A stretch of DNA of 13,850 nucleotides from an uncultured Magnetococcales bacterium (GCA_903913345.1 CAIWLA010000434.1:1-13850), one strand, 5' to 3'; numbered from the stretch's first letter, positions 1 to 8,604 are shown. Notes: generated from the letters alone by a model not told the origin. Numbers and translations are program-made.

Positions 1-2
1 CC

Positions 3-602
3 ATGACAACCGAACTGGTCCTGGCCTCCACCTCCCCCTATCGCCGACAACTGATGGATCGGCTGGGACTCTCCTATCGGACCGCCCATCCCAACGTCAA
101 CGAGGAGAGGCAACCCGGCGAAGCACCCGACGGAATGGCCAAACGGTTGGCTGAAGCCAAGGCCCGTGCGGTGGCGACCGATTTCCCCCAGGCCCTGATC
201 ATCGGTGCGGATCAGGTGGCCGTGCTCTTCGACGAAAGAGACGGCGAGGCCCATATTTTAAACAAACCGGGGAACCATTCCGGCGCGGTGGCCCAGTTGC
301 GCCAGATCTCCGGGCAACAGGTTCATTTTTTGACGGCCCTTTGCCTCCTGCACAGCGCGTCTGGACGCTGCCATCAGGCCGTGGTCCCCTGTCACGTCAC
401 CTTTCGCACTCTGAGCGATGATCTGATCGAACGGTACCTGCAACGGGAAAAACCGTATGATTGCGCAGGCAGTTTTAAATCCGAAGGGCTGGGCATTGCC
501 CTCCTCGAACGCCTCTCCGGCCCAGACCCCACCGCCCTGGTCGGTCTGCCATTGATTGCCCTGCGACAACTGTTGCAGTTGGAACAGTTTGAAATCATCT
601 GA
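3..602 (+). CDS. yceF: Maf/YceF-family nucleotide pyrophosphatase
   Basis: 199-aa protein of the Maf superfamily, cytoplasmic enzymes that hydrolyse non-canonical or modified nucleoside triphosphates to monophosphate and pyrophosphate. The N-terminal LASTSPYRR signature (residues 7-15), the acidic NEE near residue 34, GADQV with the likely catalytic Asp70, and the YDCAGSFKSEGLG segment near residues 152-164 are all visible. The last segment, with LVGLPLIALRQLL near the C-terminus, resembles E. coli YceF, whose known substrate is m7GTP, more than the dTTP-specific YhdE branch. Length is normal for the family. The ATG lies at the window edge, so its ribosome binding site cannot be judged and an earlier start is not excluded. 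The stop is 45 nt before the radical SAM gene on the same strand, so cotranscription is likely. Family call is firm; the exact substrate is inferred from similarity. Confidence 0.93.
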   Translation: MTTELVLASTSPYRRQLMDRLGLSYRTAHPNVNEERQPGEAPDGMAKRLAEAKARAVATDFPQALIIGADQVAVLFDERDGEAHILNKPGNHSGAVAQLRQISGQQVHFLTALCLLHSASGRCHQAVVPCHVTFRTLSDDLIERYLQREKPYDCAGSFKSEGLGIALLERLSGPDPTALVGLPLIALRQLLQLEQFEII

Positions 603-647
603 TGGGCACGTAGACCACCACCGTCCGGCAAGGAGCCTGGAACACCC

Positions 648-1622
648 ATGTATCATGGAGAAGATTCGGTTTTTCAACGGTCCATTCGCCCGTACCTGGG
701 CCAGGAGGGATTGCGCAGCCATGCCCTGGAGGTCATTCAGGTCAATCTGGGTCTGCGGTGCAATCTGGAGTGCCACCATTGCCATCTGGGGGCCTCTCCC
801 CATCGTCTGGAGGTCATGACCGAGCCAACCCTGACCCATCTGTTGGGTTTGGTCGCCCGGAGCGGTTGTCGATGGGTGGATCTGACCGGTGGTGCCCCGG
901 AACTCAACCCCTCCTTGCTGCCGTTGGTGCGCACCCTGCGACAGAGGGGCGTTGCCGTGCAGTTGCGTACCAATCTGACCGTTTTGCTGGAACCCGCGCA
1001 GGCGGGGCTGGCCGAATGTTTGCGGGACCAGCAAGTCGCCCTGGTGGCCTCCATGCCCTGTTATCTGGAAAGCAATGTCGATGCCCAGCGCGGTGCGGGG
1101 GTCCATCGACAGGCCGTAACCGCCTTGCAACATCTCAATCGCCTGGGATATGGCCGGACGCCAGAGTTGCCCCTCCATCTGGTCTACAATCCGGGGAACG
1201 CCCAACTGCCGCCGTCCCAGACACTCCTGGAAGCGACCTACCGGCGGGAGTTGCGCCACCGTTTCGGTATTGAATTCACCCATCTCCTGACCATGGCCAA
1301 TATGCCCATTGGTCGCTTTCGCGCCGAACTGCGCCGCACCGGCCAGGAGGCCGACTACTGGACCCGGCTGGAACAGGCCTTCAACCCCGCCACCCTGAAC
1401 CATTTGATGTGCCGCCGTCAGGTCAGCGTCCGTTGGGATGGCACCCTCTATGACTGTGATTTCAATCTGGCCCTGGGACTGCCCCTCTCTGTGGCAGGTG
1501 CCGACCGGTTGGAAGAGGTGGACCCACTCCTGCTGGCCGAGCGGACGATTGTCACCGGTCCCCACTGCCTGGGCTGCACGGCGGGCTGTGGATCCTCGTG
1601 CGGCGGAGCCTTGGCCGCCTGA
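648..1622 (+). CDS. arsS: ArsS-family radical SAM protein (Cys form)
   Basis: 324-aa radical SAM enzyme. The [4Fe-4S]/SAM motif CxxxCxxC is Cys38, Cys42, Cys45 in LRCNLECHHCH. Family hallmarks follow in order: VDLTGGAPELNPSL, a QLRTNLTVLLEP stretch, ASMPCY, a NVDAQRGAG segment, LVYNPGNAQLPPSQ, NMPIGRF, LMCRRQVSVRWDGTLYDCDFN, and a C-terminal cysteine cluster Cys307, Cys310, Cys314, Cys318 in HCLGCTAGCGSSCGG. This architecture is that of the ArsS / radical SAM-Cys-rich (DUF3641) family, proposed to act in arsenosugar biosynthesis by adding a 5'-deoxyadenosyl group to methylated arsenic. Some members carry selenocysteine in the C-terminal cluster; here residue 314 is an ordinary TGT cysteine. 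An AAGGAG at 630-635 supports the ATG. No arsM or other arsenic gene is visible, so the arsenic substrate is family inference. The downstream membrane protein is in the same frame after a single TGA. Confidence 0.85.
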   Translation: MYHGEDSVFQRSIRPYLGQEGLRSHALEVIQVNLGLRCNLECHHCHLGASPHRLEVMTEPTLTHLLGLVARSGCRWVDLTGGAPELNPSLLPLVRTLRQRGVAVQLRTNLTVLLEPAQAGLAECLRDQQVALVASMPCYLESNVDAQRGAGVHRQAVTALQHLNRLGYGRTPELPLHLVYNPGNAQLPPSQTLLEATYRRELRHRFGIEFTHLLTMANMPIGRFRAELRRTGQEADYWTRLEQAFNPATLNHLMCRRQVSVRWDGTLYDCDFNLALGLPLSVAGADRLEEVDPLLLAERTIVTGPHCLGCTAGCGSSCGGALAA

Positions 1623-1643
1623 TACCACCCTATTGGCAAAATC

Positions 1644-2333
1644 ATGTACAGACGATCGCTCATTCTGTTGGTCGTGGCGGGCATTCTCCTTTCTCTGTAT
1701 TGGGATTGGGACCGCTATCTGACCCTGGAGACCCTGAAGGCCAGCTATCATACCCTGCTGGCCCTGCGGGCGGATTTTCCCTGGCTGAGTGCGCTGCTCT
1801 TTTTTATGCTCTATCTGGGCTTGACGGCCTTGTCACTGCCTGGGCTTACCCTCTTGAAGTTGACCGGCGGGGCACTGTTTGGCCTGGAAATCGGCACCCT
1901 TCTGGTCTCTTTTGCCAACAGCATCGGTGCCACCTTGGCCCTCCTCCTCTCCCGCCACCTGCTGCGCGATCTCATCCACAGCCGCTTCCCCGATCCCCTG
2001 GACATCATCAACCAGGGCGTTGCCGAAGGCGGGATCTTTTATCTCTTGAGCATACGTCTCGTCCCCATTTTTCCCTCTTCCGTGGTCAATCTGCTGATGG
2101 GCTTGACCCCCATGCCGGCCCGCACCTTTTACTGGGTGAGCCAGATCGGCATGTTGCCCGCCGCGTTGATTTATGTCCAGGCCGGCACCCAACTCGCCCG
2201 CATCCAACAACTGTCCGATATTGTCTCCTTTGGACTGTTGTCTGCCCTGTTGCTGTTTGCGGGTGTGCCCCTGCTGGCCAGGCAGCTCTTGAAACCGAAG
2301 ATCGGGGGAGCAACACTCCCCAGCCCACCCTGA
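1644..2333 (+). CDS. TVP38/TMEM64 (VTT-domain) membrane protein
   Basis: 229-aa inner-membrane protein with several hydrophobic segments: roughly residues 4-20, 48-70, 80-103, 130-150, 155-175 and 190-212. The central LPGLTLLKLTGGALFG, a GATLALLLSRH segment, and SIRLVPIFPSSVVNLLMGLT match the VTT domain of the TVP38/TMEM64/DedA-like superfamily, whose eukaryotic relatives include lipid scramblases. Substrate is unknown. It begins 21 nt after the radical SAM stop; no clear Shine-Dalgarno sequence precedes the ATG, so translational coupling is plausible. As I recall, VTT genes are often found near ArsS-type genes, suggesting a shared role in handling or exporting the product, but that is inference. 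The gene converges on the ATPase gene 49 bp away, and I see no convincing terminator hairpin between them. Confidence 0.85.
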   Translation: MYRRSLILLVVAGILLSLYWDWDRYLTLETLKASYHTLLALRADFPWLSALLFFMLYLGLTALSLPGLTLLKLTGGALFGLEIGTLLVSFANSIGATLALLLSRHLLRDLIHSRFPDPLDIINQGVAEGGIFYLLSIRLVPIFPSSVVNLLMGLTPMPARTFYWVSQIGMLPAALIYVQAGTQLARIQQLSDIVSFGLLSALLLFAGVPLLARQLLKPKIGGATLPSPP

Positions 2334-2382
2334 GGAGCCTGAGTTCGCCCAGGGGCTGGCAATGGCCGCGTGGCCCGGATCT

Positions 2383-4683
2383 CTACTCGGAGGCCACCCG
2401 GAGCAATTGCGCCAAATCAAACTGCCCTTTGAACATTTTGGAGACACCATCCTGCAACAGGGTACGCATCCCCTCTTTCATGGCCAGGGCACGCAATTGA
2501 TCGACTCTGGCCCCCTGGGCGATGGTCTTTTTCATTTCGGTGGAGGCCACCAATAACTCGTGAATACCGGTACGCCCCTTGTAACCGGTCTTGGCACACT
2601 TGCCACACCCCCCCGGCGCGAACAACACGGCATCGGCCCGGTTGATACCCAGTTCGTGCACATTTTCCTCCCCGTAAAGGGTCAGCAGGCGGTGCCACTC
2701 GATGTCGGTCGGCTTGTAGTGCTGCTTGCACTGGGAACAGAGGGTGCGTACCAGACGTTGGGCCAGAATGCCCAACAGGGCATCGGCAAAGTTCATCGGA
2801 TCCAGCCCTAAATCCAACAGACGGACAATGGTTTCCGGGGCCGAATTGGTGTGCAGGGTGGAAAAGACCAAATGGCCCGTCAAAGAGGCCTCGATACCAC
2901 TGTGGGCCGTCTCCTTGTCACGCATCTCCCCGATCAAAATCACGTCCGGGTCCGCCCGCAAGAAGGAACGCAACGCATCGGCAAAACCAAAACCGATTTT
3001 ATGATCCACCTGAACCTGTTGCAAACCGGGCTGGGTGATCTCCACCGGATCTTCCGCCGTCCAGATTTTGCGATCCGGCGTATTGATCCGTCCCAGGACG
3101 GCGTGGAGCGTCGTGGTCTTGCCCGAACCAGTGGGACCAACCACCAGCAGAATGCCTTGCGGGACGGCCAATAGTCGATCCAGCTCTTTGTAATTGCGGT
3201 CAGACAGGTTCAGATTGTCAAAGGGCAAGGCACCCCCGGAGGCCAATACCCGGAGCACCGCCCCTTCACCAAAGATGGTGGGAATGGTGACGACCCGCAG
3301 TTCCAACGGTGTCCCCTTGACCTTGATCACAATCTTGCCATCCTGTGGTTTCCGCCGTTCGGCAATGTCCATGCGGGCCATGATCTTGATGCGCGACAGG
3401 ACGGCGCGAATATGGGTGGCCGGGATTTCCAGTGCCGGTCGACAGATGCCATCAATTCTCAGTCTGACCTTGGAGGGAGAGGATCCCTTGGACGGTTCGA
3501 CATGAATATCCGAGGCCCCGGCCCGATGGGCATCAATGATGAGACGATTGACCAGTTGAATGATGGTATTTTCATTCTCATTGACATCCCCGGTCTCCAT
3601 CCCTTCCTCGATGCGCTCCCCCTCCTCCACATCCTCCTCTTCCAGCTTGGCGGTCAAACCGTGCAGGTAGGAGGAGATCGAGCCACCCCCAAGATATTGC
3701 AAAATATCTTCACTGAAACCGACCCGAAAAATATATTTTTTGGCGGGCAGGGCACGTTGGATTTCCATCTGGCGACCCACATCCGTGGGATTGTCGATCA
3801 GGATGACAATTTCTTCATCCTCTTCGCCCGCCAATGGCACCCACAACTGCCGACGCAGATAAGACATGTTAAGTTTTCTGAGCAGACGTTTGGGCGGGAC
3901 AATGTTGGGATCATAGCGCATGAAAGGCACCTGGTAATAACTTTCCAGGGAGGCCGCCACCATTTCCGGCAAGATCTTCAACTCACCCACCAAAAGGGAG
4001 GTCATCGTGACCGCCTCCTTTTTGGCCCGTTTGTGCAACTCTTCCAGTTTTTCCTGGGTCAACAGTTGCTTCTTGATGAGCAGATCGTAGGGACCATCGG
4101 TCCCTTCAAACTCTTCATGAAACTTTTTGGCCAGCATCTCGGCCAGGAGATGGGCGGAATTTAAATCATTGTCGTTGAACTGGTCCCCGCCCACCTTGTT
4201 GATGACCTGCAACACCCCCAGCAACGGCGCACCCAACTTGATGGGCACCACCATCATGGCCTTGCAGGTAAAACCGGAACGCTTGTCAAAACTGCTGTCA
4301 AATTTGAGCGTCTTGTGGATCTGGGCCAGGGCCTCCGCATCATAGACATCCCGAATGTTCAAAGGCTTGCCGCTGAGAGCGGCATAACCGGCTATGGAAT
4401 TGGGACTGAGAGGCAGACGGATTTCATGCAGCTCCTGACCGGTCTTGAATTTGGCTGTGATCTCCTGCCCATCCCGGCCACTCTGGTAGACCGTCAATCG
4501 CTGGGCTTCGAGAAAGAGGAGCAACAACTCCTCCATTTCCGGCAACACATCGGAAAAGGCATTGGATTTGGCCAGATGGGCCTGGATTTTGTTGAAAAGC
4601 ACCTTTTTTTGCGCCGGCAGATCGACAAACAGGGTCGCTGGTTCAATGCTGCCCGACATACCCTCTTCTTCTGGACTGTTCAT
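2383..4683 (-). CDS. GAF-MshEN-GspE/PilB family secretion/pilus ATPase
   Basis: 766-aa cytoplasmic ATPase of the GspE/PilB family. Residues about 30-190 resemble a GAF sensor domain (PLSPNSIAGYAALSGKPLNIRDVYD, then MMVVPIKLGAPLLGVLQVINKV). Residues about 200-345 match the MshEN/T2SSE N-terminal domain (LTQEKLEEL, PEMVAASLESYYQVPFMRYDP, ending near SEDILQYLGGG). A strongly acidic linker (about 345-371) leads into the motor. The motor has HVEPSK, Walker A GPTGSGKTTT (516-525, Lys522), Walker B with GEMRD (585-589, Glu586), a LTGHLVFSTLHTN His box, and a tetracysteine zinc site Cys649/Cys652 and Cys693/Cys696. All motor residues look intact. The ATG follows AAGGAAA by about 8 nt. It starts 43 nt downstream of pdxJ on the same strand, so they may be cotranscribed. 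No pilin, PilC or secretin gene is nearby. Whether it powers type IV pili, type II secretion or something else cannot be told here. Confidence 0.9.
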   Translation of the reverse strand: MNSPEEEGMSGSIEPATLFVDLPAQKKVLFNKIQAHLAKSNAFSDVLPEMEELLLLFLEAQRLTVYQSGRDGQEITAKFKTGQELHEIRLPLSPNSIAGYAALSGKPLNIRDVYDAEALAQIHKTLKFDSSFDKRSGFTCKAMMVVPIKLGAPLLGVLQVINKVGGDQFNDNDLNSAHLLAEMLAKKFHEEFEGTDGPYDLLIKKQLLTQEKLEELHKRAKKEAVTMTSLLVGELKILPEMVAASLESYYQVPFMRYDPNIVPPKRLLRKLNMSYLRRQLWVPLAGEEDEEIVILIDNPTDVGRQMEIQRALPAKKYIFRVGFSEDILQYLGGGSISSYLHGLTAKLEEEDVEEGERIEEGMETGDVNENENTIIQLVNRLIIDAHRAGASDIHVEPSKGSSPSKVRLRIDGICRPALEIPATHIRAVLSRIKIMARMDIAERRKPQDGKIVIKVKGTPLELRVVTIPTIFGEGAVLRVLASGGALPFDNLNLSDRNYKELDRLLAVPQGILLVVGPTGSGKTTTLHAVLGRINTPDRKIWTAEDPVEITQPGLQQVQVDHKIGFGFADALRSFLRADPDVILIGEMRDKETAHSGIEASLTGHLVFSTLHTNSAPETIVRLLDLGLDPMNFADALLGILAQRLVRTLCSQCKQHYKPTDIEWHRLLTLYGEENVHELGINRADAVLFAPGGCGKCAKTGYKGRTGIHELLVASTEMKKTIAQGARVDQLRALAMKEGMRTLLQDGVSKMFKGQFDLAQLLRVASE

Positions 4684-4726
4684 CGGTGCGATTTCCTTGT
4701 AGAAAGAACGGCTTGACCAGTGATTG

Positions 4727-5461
4727 TCATCCCCCGGACAAGGCGGCCTCGCGCATCAGACGTTTCATCTCACGGACGGCGTTTTCCATGCCATCAAACA
4801 GGGCACGGGCCACAATGGCGTGGCCAATGTTCAACTCCTGAATGCCGGGAATGGCGGCAATCTCTTGAACATTATGAAAGTCCAACCCATGACCCGCATG
4901 GACAATCAAACCCAATTCCTGGGCCAATGCAGCGGCCTGCCACAGTTTGTCCCACTCCTTTTTCAATTGCTGGCCATTCCTGGCCGCCGCATAGCGACCC
5001 GTATGCAGCTCCACAATGGGTGTCTTGACCTCGGCCGCCGCCTGTATCTGTTCCAGGTCCGGGTCAACAAACAGCGAAACGCGAATATCCGCCCGGCTCA
5101 ACTGACGGACGGCGGCCTGGATCCGTTCCTGGTGGTCGATCACGTTCAGCCCCCCTTCTGTGGTCAACTCCTTGCGCTTTTCCGGGACCAGGCAACAATC
5201 GGCGGGACGCAACTCACACGCCAGATCCAACATCTCCTGAGCCGTTGACATCTCCAGATTGACCTTGGTCTGGACCATCTGCAACAACAGGCGAATATCC
5301 CGTTCCTGGACATGACGACGATCTTCCCGTAAATGTGCTGTGATGCCATCGGCCCCACCCCGTTCCGCCGCCACGGCGGCCAAGACGGGATCGGGAAAAC
5401 GACCTTCTCTGGCCTGTCTGATGGTCGCTACATGGTCAATGTTCACACCGAGTTTAATCAT
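4727..5461 (-). CDS. pdxJ: Pyridoxine 5'-phosphate synthase PdxJ
   Basis: 244-aa TIM-barrel enzyme that condenses 3-amino-2-oxopropyl phosphate with 1-deoxy-D-xylulose 5-phosphate to make pyridoxine 5'-phosphate, the last ring-forming step of DXP-dependent vitamin B6 synthesis in the cytoplasm. The sequence shows LGVNIDHVATIRQAR (Asn7, Asp9, His10), ITAHLREDRRH (His43), NLEMS (Glu70), VELHTGRYA (Glu151), VHAGHGLD (His191) and ELNIGHAIVARALF, all standard PdxJ positions. Length is normal. A GGAGGAG sequence lies a few bases upstream of the ATG, giving a strong start. The gene is divergent from glnE. Its downstream neighbour is the GAF-ATPase rather than acpS, the neighbour seen in many proteobacteria. 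A candidate promoter sits at 5497-5526. Confidence 0.97.
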   Translation of the reverse strand: MIKLGVNIDHVATIRQAREGRFPDPVLAAVAAERGGADGITAHLREDRRHVQERDIRLLLQMVQTKVNLEMSTAQEMLDLACELRPADCCLVPEKRKELTTEGGLNVIDHQERIQAAVRQLSRADIRVSLFVDPDLEQIQAAAEVKTPIVELHTGRYAAARNGQQLKKEWDKLWQAAALAQELGLIVHAGHGLDFHNVQEIAAIPGIQELNIGHAIVARALFDGMENAVREMKRLMREAALSGG

Positions 5462-5496
5462 GGTCTCTCCTCCTCACGCAGGTTGGCAACTGGGTG

Positions 5497-5526
5497 ATTA
5501 TAGAAGAAGGATTCGAATAGTGACAG
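5497..5526 (-). promoter_or_regulatory. Candidate sigma70 promoter for pdxJ
   Basis: Read on the minus strand, a perfect -10 hexamer TATAAT (plus coordinates 5497-5502) is preceded by CTGTCA (5521-5526; four of six matches to TTGACA) with an 18-bp spacer. The start site would fall about 30 nt before the pdxJ ATG. The -35 overlaps the proposed GTG start of glnE, so the two divergent genes would share this short 58-bp region. Sequence match only. Confidence 0.4.
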
Positions 5527-8500
5527 GATTTAATACGGATCAAGGCGCAACCCCATCGCACCCCTCCCTGTTTGATCTGTTTGGGCAGGAAGGGATGAAT
5601 GGCAACGGGTTCGACCCGGAAATCGAGGCGGATGTCCGGAAACTGGCGGAGCAAACCGCCGATCCAGAATCGGTGCGGCATCACCTGGAGAGGTTGCTCC
5701 ACGACCATCCCGATCTGCGCTCCCCGCTGTGGGCATGGCTGGTCGATCCCGTCTGCCGTCGTCGCCTGGTGTTGACCCTCGGCAACTCTCCCTATCTGGC
5801 CAATGTCCTGCGGCGTTGGCCAGAGTGTCTGGCTGCCCCGATGGCCCCCCTGCTGAACCTGACCGCTGAATATGATTTATTGGAAGAAAAATTAAAAGAG
5901 ACAACCACATGGAATGAGGCTGCCCGCATCATACGCACCTATAAACACCGCTGTTTTTTTGCCATCGGCTCGCGGGATTTGAGCGGTGAATCCCCTCTGA
6001 CAGCGGTGGTCCAGGCCATCACCGCCGTGGCAGAAAGGTCTCTCGAGGCGGGATACCAATGGCTGAATCGCCATCTTGCCGCCCGCTACGGGCAACCGAT
6101 GATCCAGAGAGAGGATGGGCAGATACAACCCGCCCGTTTTGTCATCCTGGGCATGGGCAAACTGGGAGCCGGCGAACTGAATTTTTCTTCCGATGTCGAT
6201 TTGATCTATCTCTTTGATGCGGCAGTGGGTGAGGTGGAGGGATCCTGCTCCCTCTCCGTGAAGGAATATTACGACCGTCTGGGACGGGATTTGATCCGGT
6301 TGCTGGGCGAATCCACCGCCGATGGACAGGCCTTTCGCATCGACCTGCGACTGCGTCCCGAAGGGGAGAGCGGCGACCTGGCGATCTCTTATCGCTCCGC
6401 CGAACTCTACTATGAAGCCTGGGGCCAAACCTGGGAACGGGCGGCCATGATCAAGGCCCGTCCGGTGGCGGGCGACCTGGCCCTGGGAGAACATTTTCTG
6501 GATAGATTAAAACCCTTCATCTTCCGGCGTTATCTGGATTTTGGTGCCCTGGATGCCATTCGGGAGATGAAACAAAAAATTGACCACAAGATGGCCATGG
6601 CGGAAGATTATTACCGCAACGTCAAGTTGGGGTACGGTGGTATCCGAGAGATTGAATTTTTTGTGCAATCGCAACAGTTGGTTCATGGCGGCAAGAATCC
6701 CGATGTACGCCATCGGGAGACCTTGGTCACGCTGCAGGCCCTCTGCACCGCTGGGCTGTTGAAGCAGGAGATCGGCCAATTCCTGGCCGAGGCCTATCGG
6801 TTTTTGCGCACCCTGGAACACCGTCTGCAACTCAAGCATGATCAACAATTGCACTCCATCCCGGACCAGGCGGATGCCTTTGAACGGTTAAGCAGGCGGA
6901 TGGGGATGGCCAATGGCGTGGCGTTGCGATCCCGTTTGACGGAGGTCACCCAGGGGGTCCATGCCCTGTATCAGACCCTGTTTTTTGAAGCAGAACAGCA
7001 CCGTGATCGCTCCAACGAACCCCTCATCGAGGCATTGCTGGCCTGTGAATCGGGCCAGAGCCAGAGCCTGGATCGACTGCAAAAGGCCGGTTTTAACGAC
7101 CCGGAGCAGGCGAGTCTCCTGATGAGCATCCTGCGTGATGGTCCGCGACGGCAGATGACCGAAAAGACACGCCGTTGGTATCGGCGGATTGCGGCCCCGT
7201 TGCTGCGCGAAATTTTGGCCGCTCCCGATCAGGATATGGCCATCCGCCATGCCGAATCCTTTTTGAGCAACCTGGGGTATCGAGTCAGTTATTTGGCGTT
7301 GTTGTTGGAAAATCCTCCGGTATTAAACCTGTTGATACGCCTGTTCGGCACCTCTGTCCTGTTGTCCCGATTTTTCATGAAACATCCTGAATTGATGGAT
7401 CATCTGGTGGCACGGGATTTTTTCCAGCACTATCGCAGTCGCAGCGAATTGCTATCCGATCTGGAAGCCCTCCTGCGAAATATCACGGACCAGGAAGAGC
7501 GATTCAATGCCATCCGGGAATTCAAGAACAGTGAGACGCTGCGTATGGGGGTTCGGGATTTGTCCAAGGCGGCCGAGCCGGCCGAGGTGATGGCGGGACT
7601 CTCTGCCTTGGCAGAGGTGATATTGACCGTGGTGATGGAGGATGCCCAGGCCGAGTTGCAACACCGCTATGGCCACCCGAATGCCCCCTTTGTCATTGTG
7701 GCAATGGGCAAGTTGGGCGGACGGGAATTGAATTATGCCTCGGATCTGGACCTGATTTTTTTGTATGACAGTCTGGTGGAGGATGCCTGTACGGATGGCG
7801 ACCATTCGATAGGCAACGCCCTCTTTTTCACCCGTCTTGGCCAAAAAATGATCGCGGGCATCACCACCTTGACCCGTGCCGGAAAGCTCTATGAACTGGA
7901 TATGCGCCTGCGTCCTTCGGGCAACGCCGGGGCACTGGTCACCTCGGTGGCGGCCTTTTTGCAATACCAACGGACGGAGGCCTGGGTTTGGGAACATCAA
8001 GCCCTGACCCGGGCACGGGTGGTGGCGGGCGACCCGGAGTTGGCGACCCATCTGCAACAGGAGATACGGACCATCCTGTGTCAACCCCGATCGGTGGAGG
8101 GTGTGCGCCAGGAGGTGGCCCATATGCGGTCGCGCCTGTTTGAAGAAAAAAAACCGGACGAGGGGTGGATTGACATCAAGCAGAGCCGGGGTGGCATTGT
8201 GGATATTGAATTTTTGACCCAATTTTTCCTGCTGGCCTTTGCCGCCCAGCATCCCGGCCTGGTGCACAGCAATACCGCCAGGGCGTTGCGGGCCTGCCAG
8301 CAGGTGGGTTTGCTGACGATCGGGGAACATGCCGTGCTGGAAGAGGCGTATGGATTTTTGCGGCTGGTGGAAAACCGGTTGCGGTTGTTGCATGGCCGTT
8401 CCGAAAACCGCATTGGTCCCAGTCCGGTGGTGCGGGAGCAGTTGCGCCGTTTGTGTGATCTGCCGGAAGGAACCGATCTCGTCTCTCTGTTGTCCGACCG

Positions 8501-8600
8501 TTTCAGAGCCGTTTTTGCGATTGTTCAACCCATTCTGGAGGGCGTCACTCCCCTCCTCCCCTCCGCCCCTCCTCCCGCCATCGACCGGGAGGCCGGATAG
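5520..8600 (+). CDS. glnE: Bifunctional glutamine synthetase adenylyltransferase/adenylyl-removing enzyme
   Basis: 1026 aa from the chosen start. GlnE attaches and removes AMP on a tyrosine of glutamine synthetase, under control of PII protein and glutamine, tuning ammonia assimilation. Both nucleotidyltransferase halves are present. The N-terminal adenylyl-removing half has GMGKLGAGELNFSSDVDLI (about 211-229, Asp225/Asp227), and the C-terminal adenylyl-transferring half has AMGKLGGRELNYASDLDLIF (about 727-746, Asp742/Asp744). Each is followed by a helical regulatory domain, with YGGIREIEFFVQ in the first half and RGGIVDIEFLTQFF in the second. The open frame reaches back to 5340, but that would run deep into pdxJ on the other strand. 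GTG at 5520 has AAGAAGGA at 5504-5511 and gives a length near the family norm. ATG 5595 is the main alternative, although its purine run touches the start codon. The HNH gene follows 4 nt after the stop. Confidence 0.94.
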   Translation: MTGFNTDQGATPSHPSLFDLFGQEGMNGNGFDPEIEADVRKLAEQTADPESVRHHLERLLHDHPDLRSPLWAWLVDPVCRRRLVLTLGNSPYLANVLRRWPECLAAPMAPLLNLTAEYDLLEEKLKETTTWNEAARIIRTYKHRCFFAIGSRDLSGESPLTAVVQAITAVAERSLEAGYQWLNRHLAARYGQPMIQREDGQIQPARFVILGMGKLGAGELNFSSDVDLIYLFDAAVGEVEGSCSLSVKEYYDRLGRDLIRLLGESTADGQAFRIDLRLRPEGESGDLAISYRSAELYYEAWGQTWERAAMIKARPVAGDLALGEHFLDRLKPFIFRRYLDFGALDAIREMKQKIDHKMAMAEDYYRNVKLGYGGIREIEFFVQSQQLVHGGKNPDVRHRETLVTLQALCTAGLLKQEIGQFLAEAYRFLRTLEHRLQLKHDQQLHSIPDQADAFERLSRRMGMANGVALRSRLTEVTQGVHALYQTLFFEAEQHRDRSNEPLIEALLACESGQSQSLDRLQKAGFNDPEQASLLMSILRDGPRRQMTEKTRRWYRRIAAPLLREILAAPDQDMAIRHAESFLSNLGYRVSYLALLLENPPVLNLLIRLFGTSVLLSRFFMKHPELMDHLVARDFFQHYRSRSELLSDLEALLRNITDQEERFNAIREFKNSETLRMGVRDLSKAAEPAEVMAGLSALAEVILTVVMEDAQAELQHRYGHPNAPFVIVAMGKLGGRELNYASDLDLIFLYDSLVEDACTDGDHSIGNALFFTRLGQKMIAGITTLTRAGKLYELDMRLRPSGNAGALVTSVAAFLQYQRTEAWVWEHQALTRARVVAGDPELATHLQQEIRTILCQPRSVEGVRQEVAHMRSRLFEEKKPDEGWIDIKQSRGGIVDIEFLTQFFLLAFAAQHPGLVHSNTARALRACQQVGLLTIGEHAVLEEAYGFLRLVENRLRLLHGRSENRIGPSPVVREQLRRLCDLPEGTDLVSLLSDRFRAVFAIVQPILEGVTPLLPSAPPPAIDREAG

Positions 8601-8604
8601 ACCC

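Noticed and set aside
258..1751. Long minus-strand open frame of 497 codons across yceF and arsS
   Set aside because: It is antisense to two well-supported genes. The product is Gln/Gly-rich without any recognisable domain. Rare stop-complement codons in the true genes explain it.
2334..2382. Terminator between the convergent VTT and ATPase genes
   Set aside because: Only short, mismatched GC-rich pairs and no T run on either strand.
5340..5519. Upstream extension of the glnE open frame
   Set aside because: It would overlap 122 bp of pdxJ on the other strand and has no good ribosome binding site; GTG 5520 is better supported.
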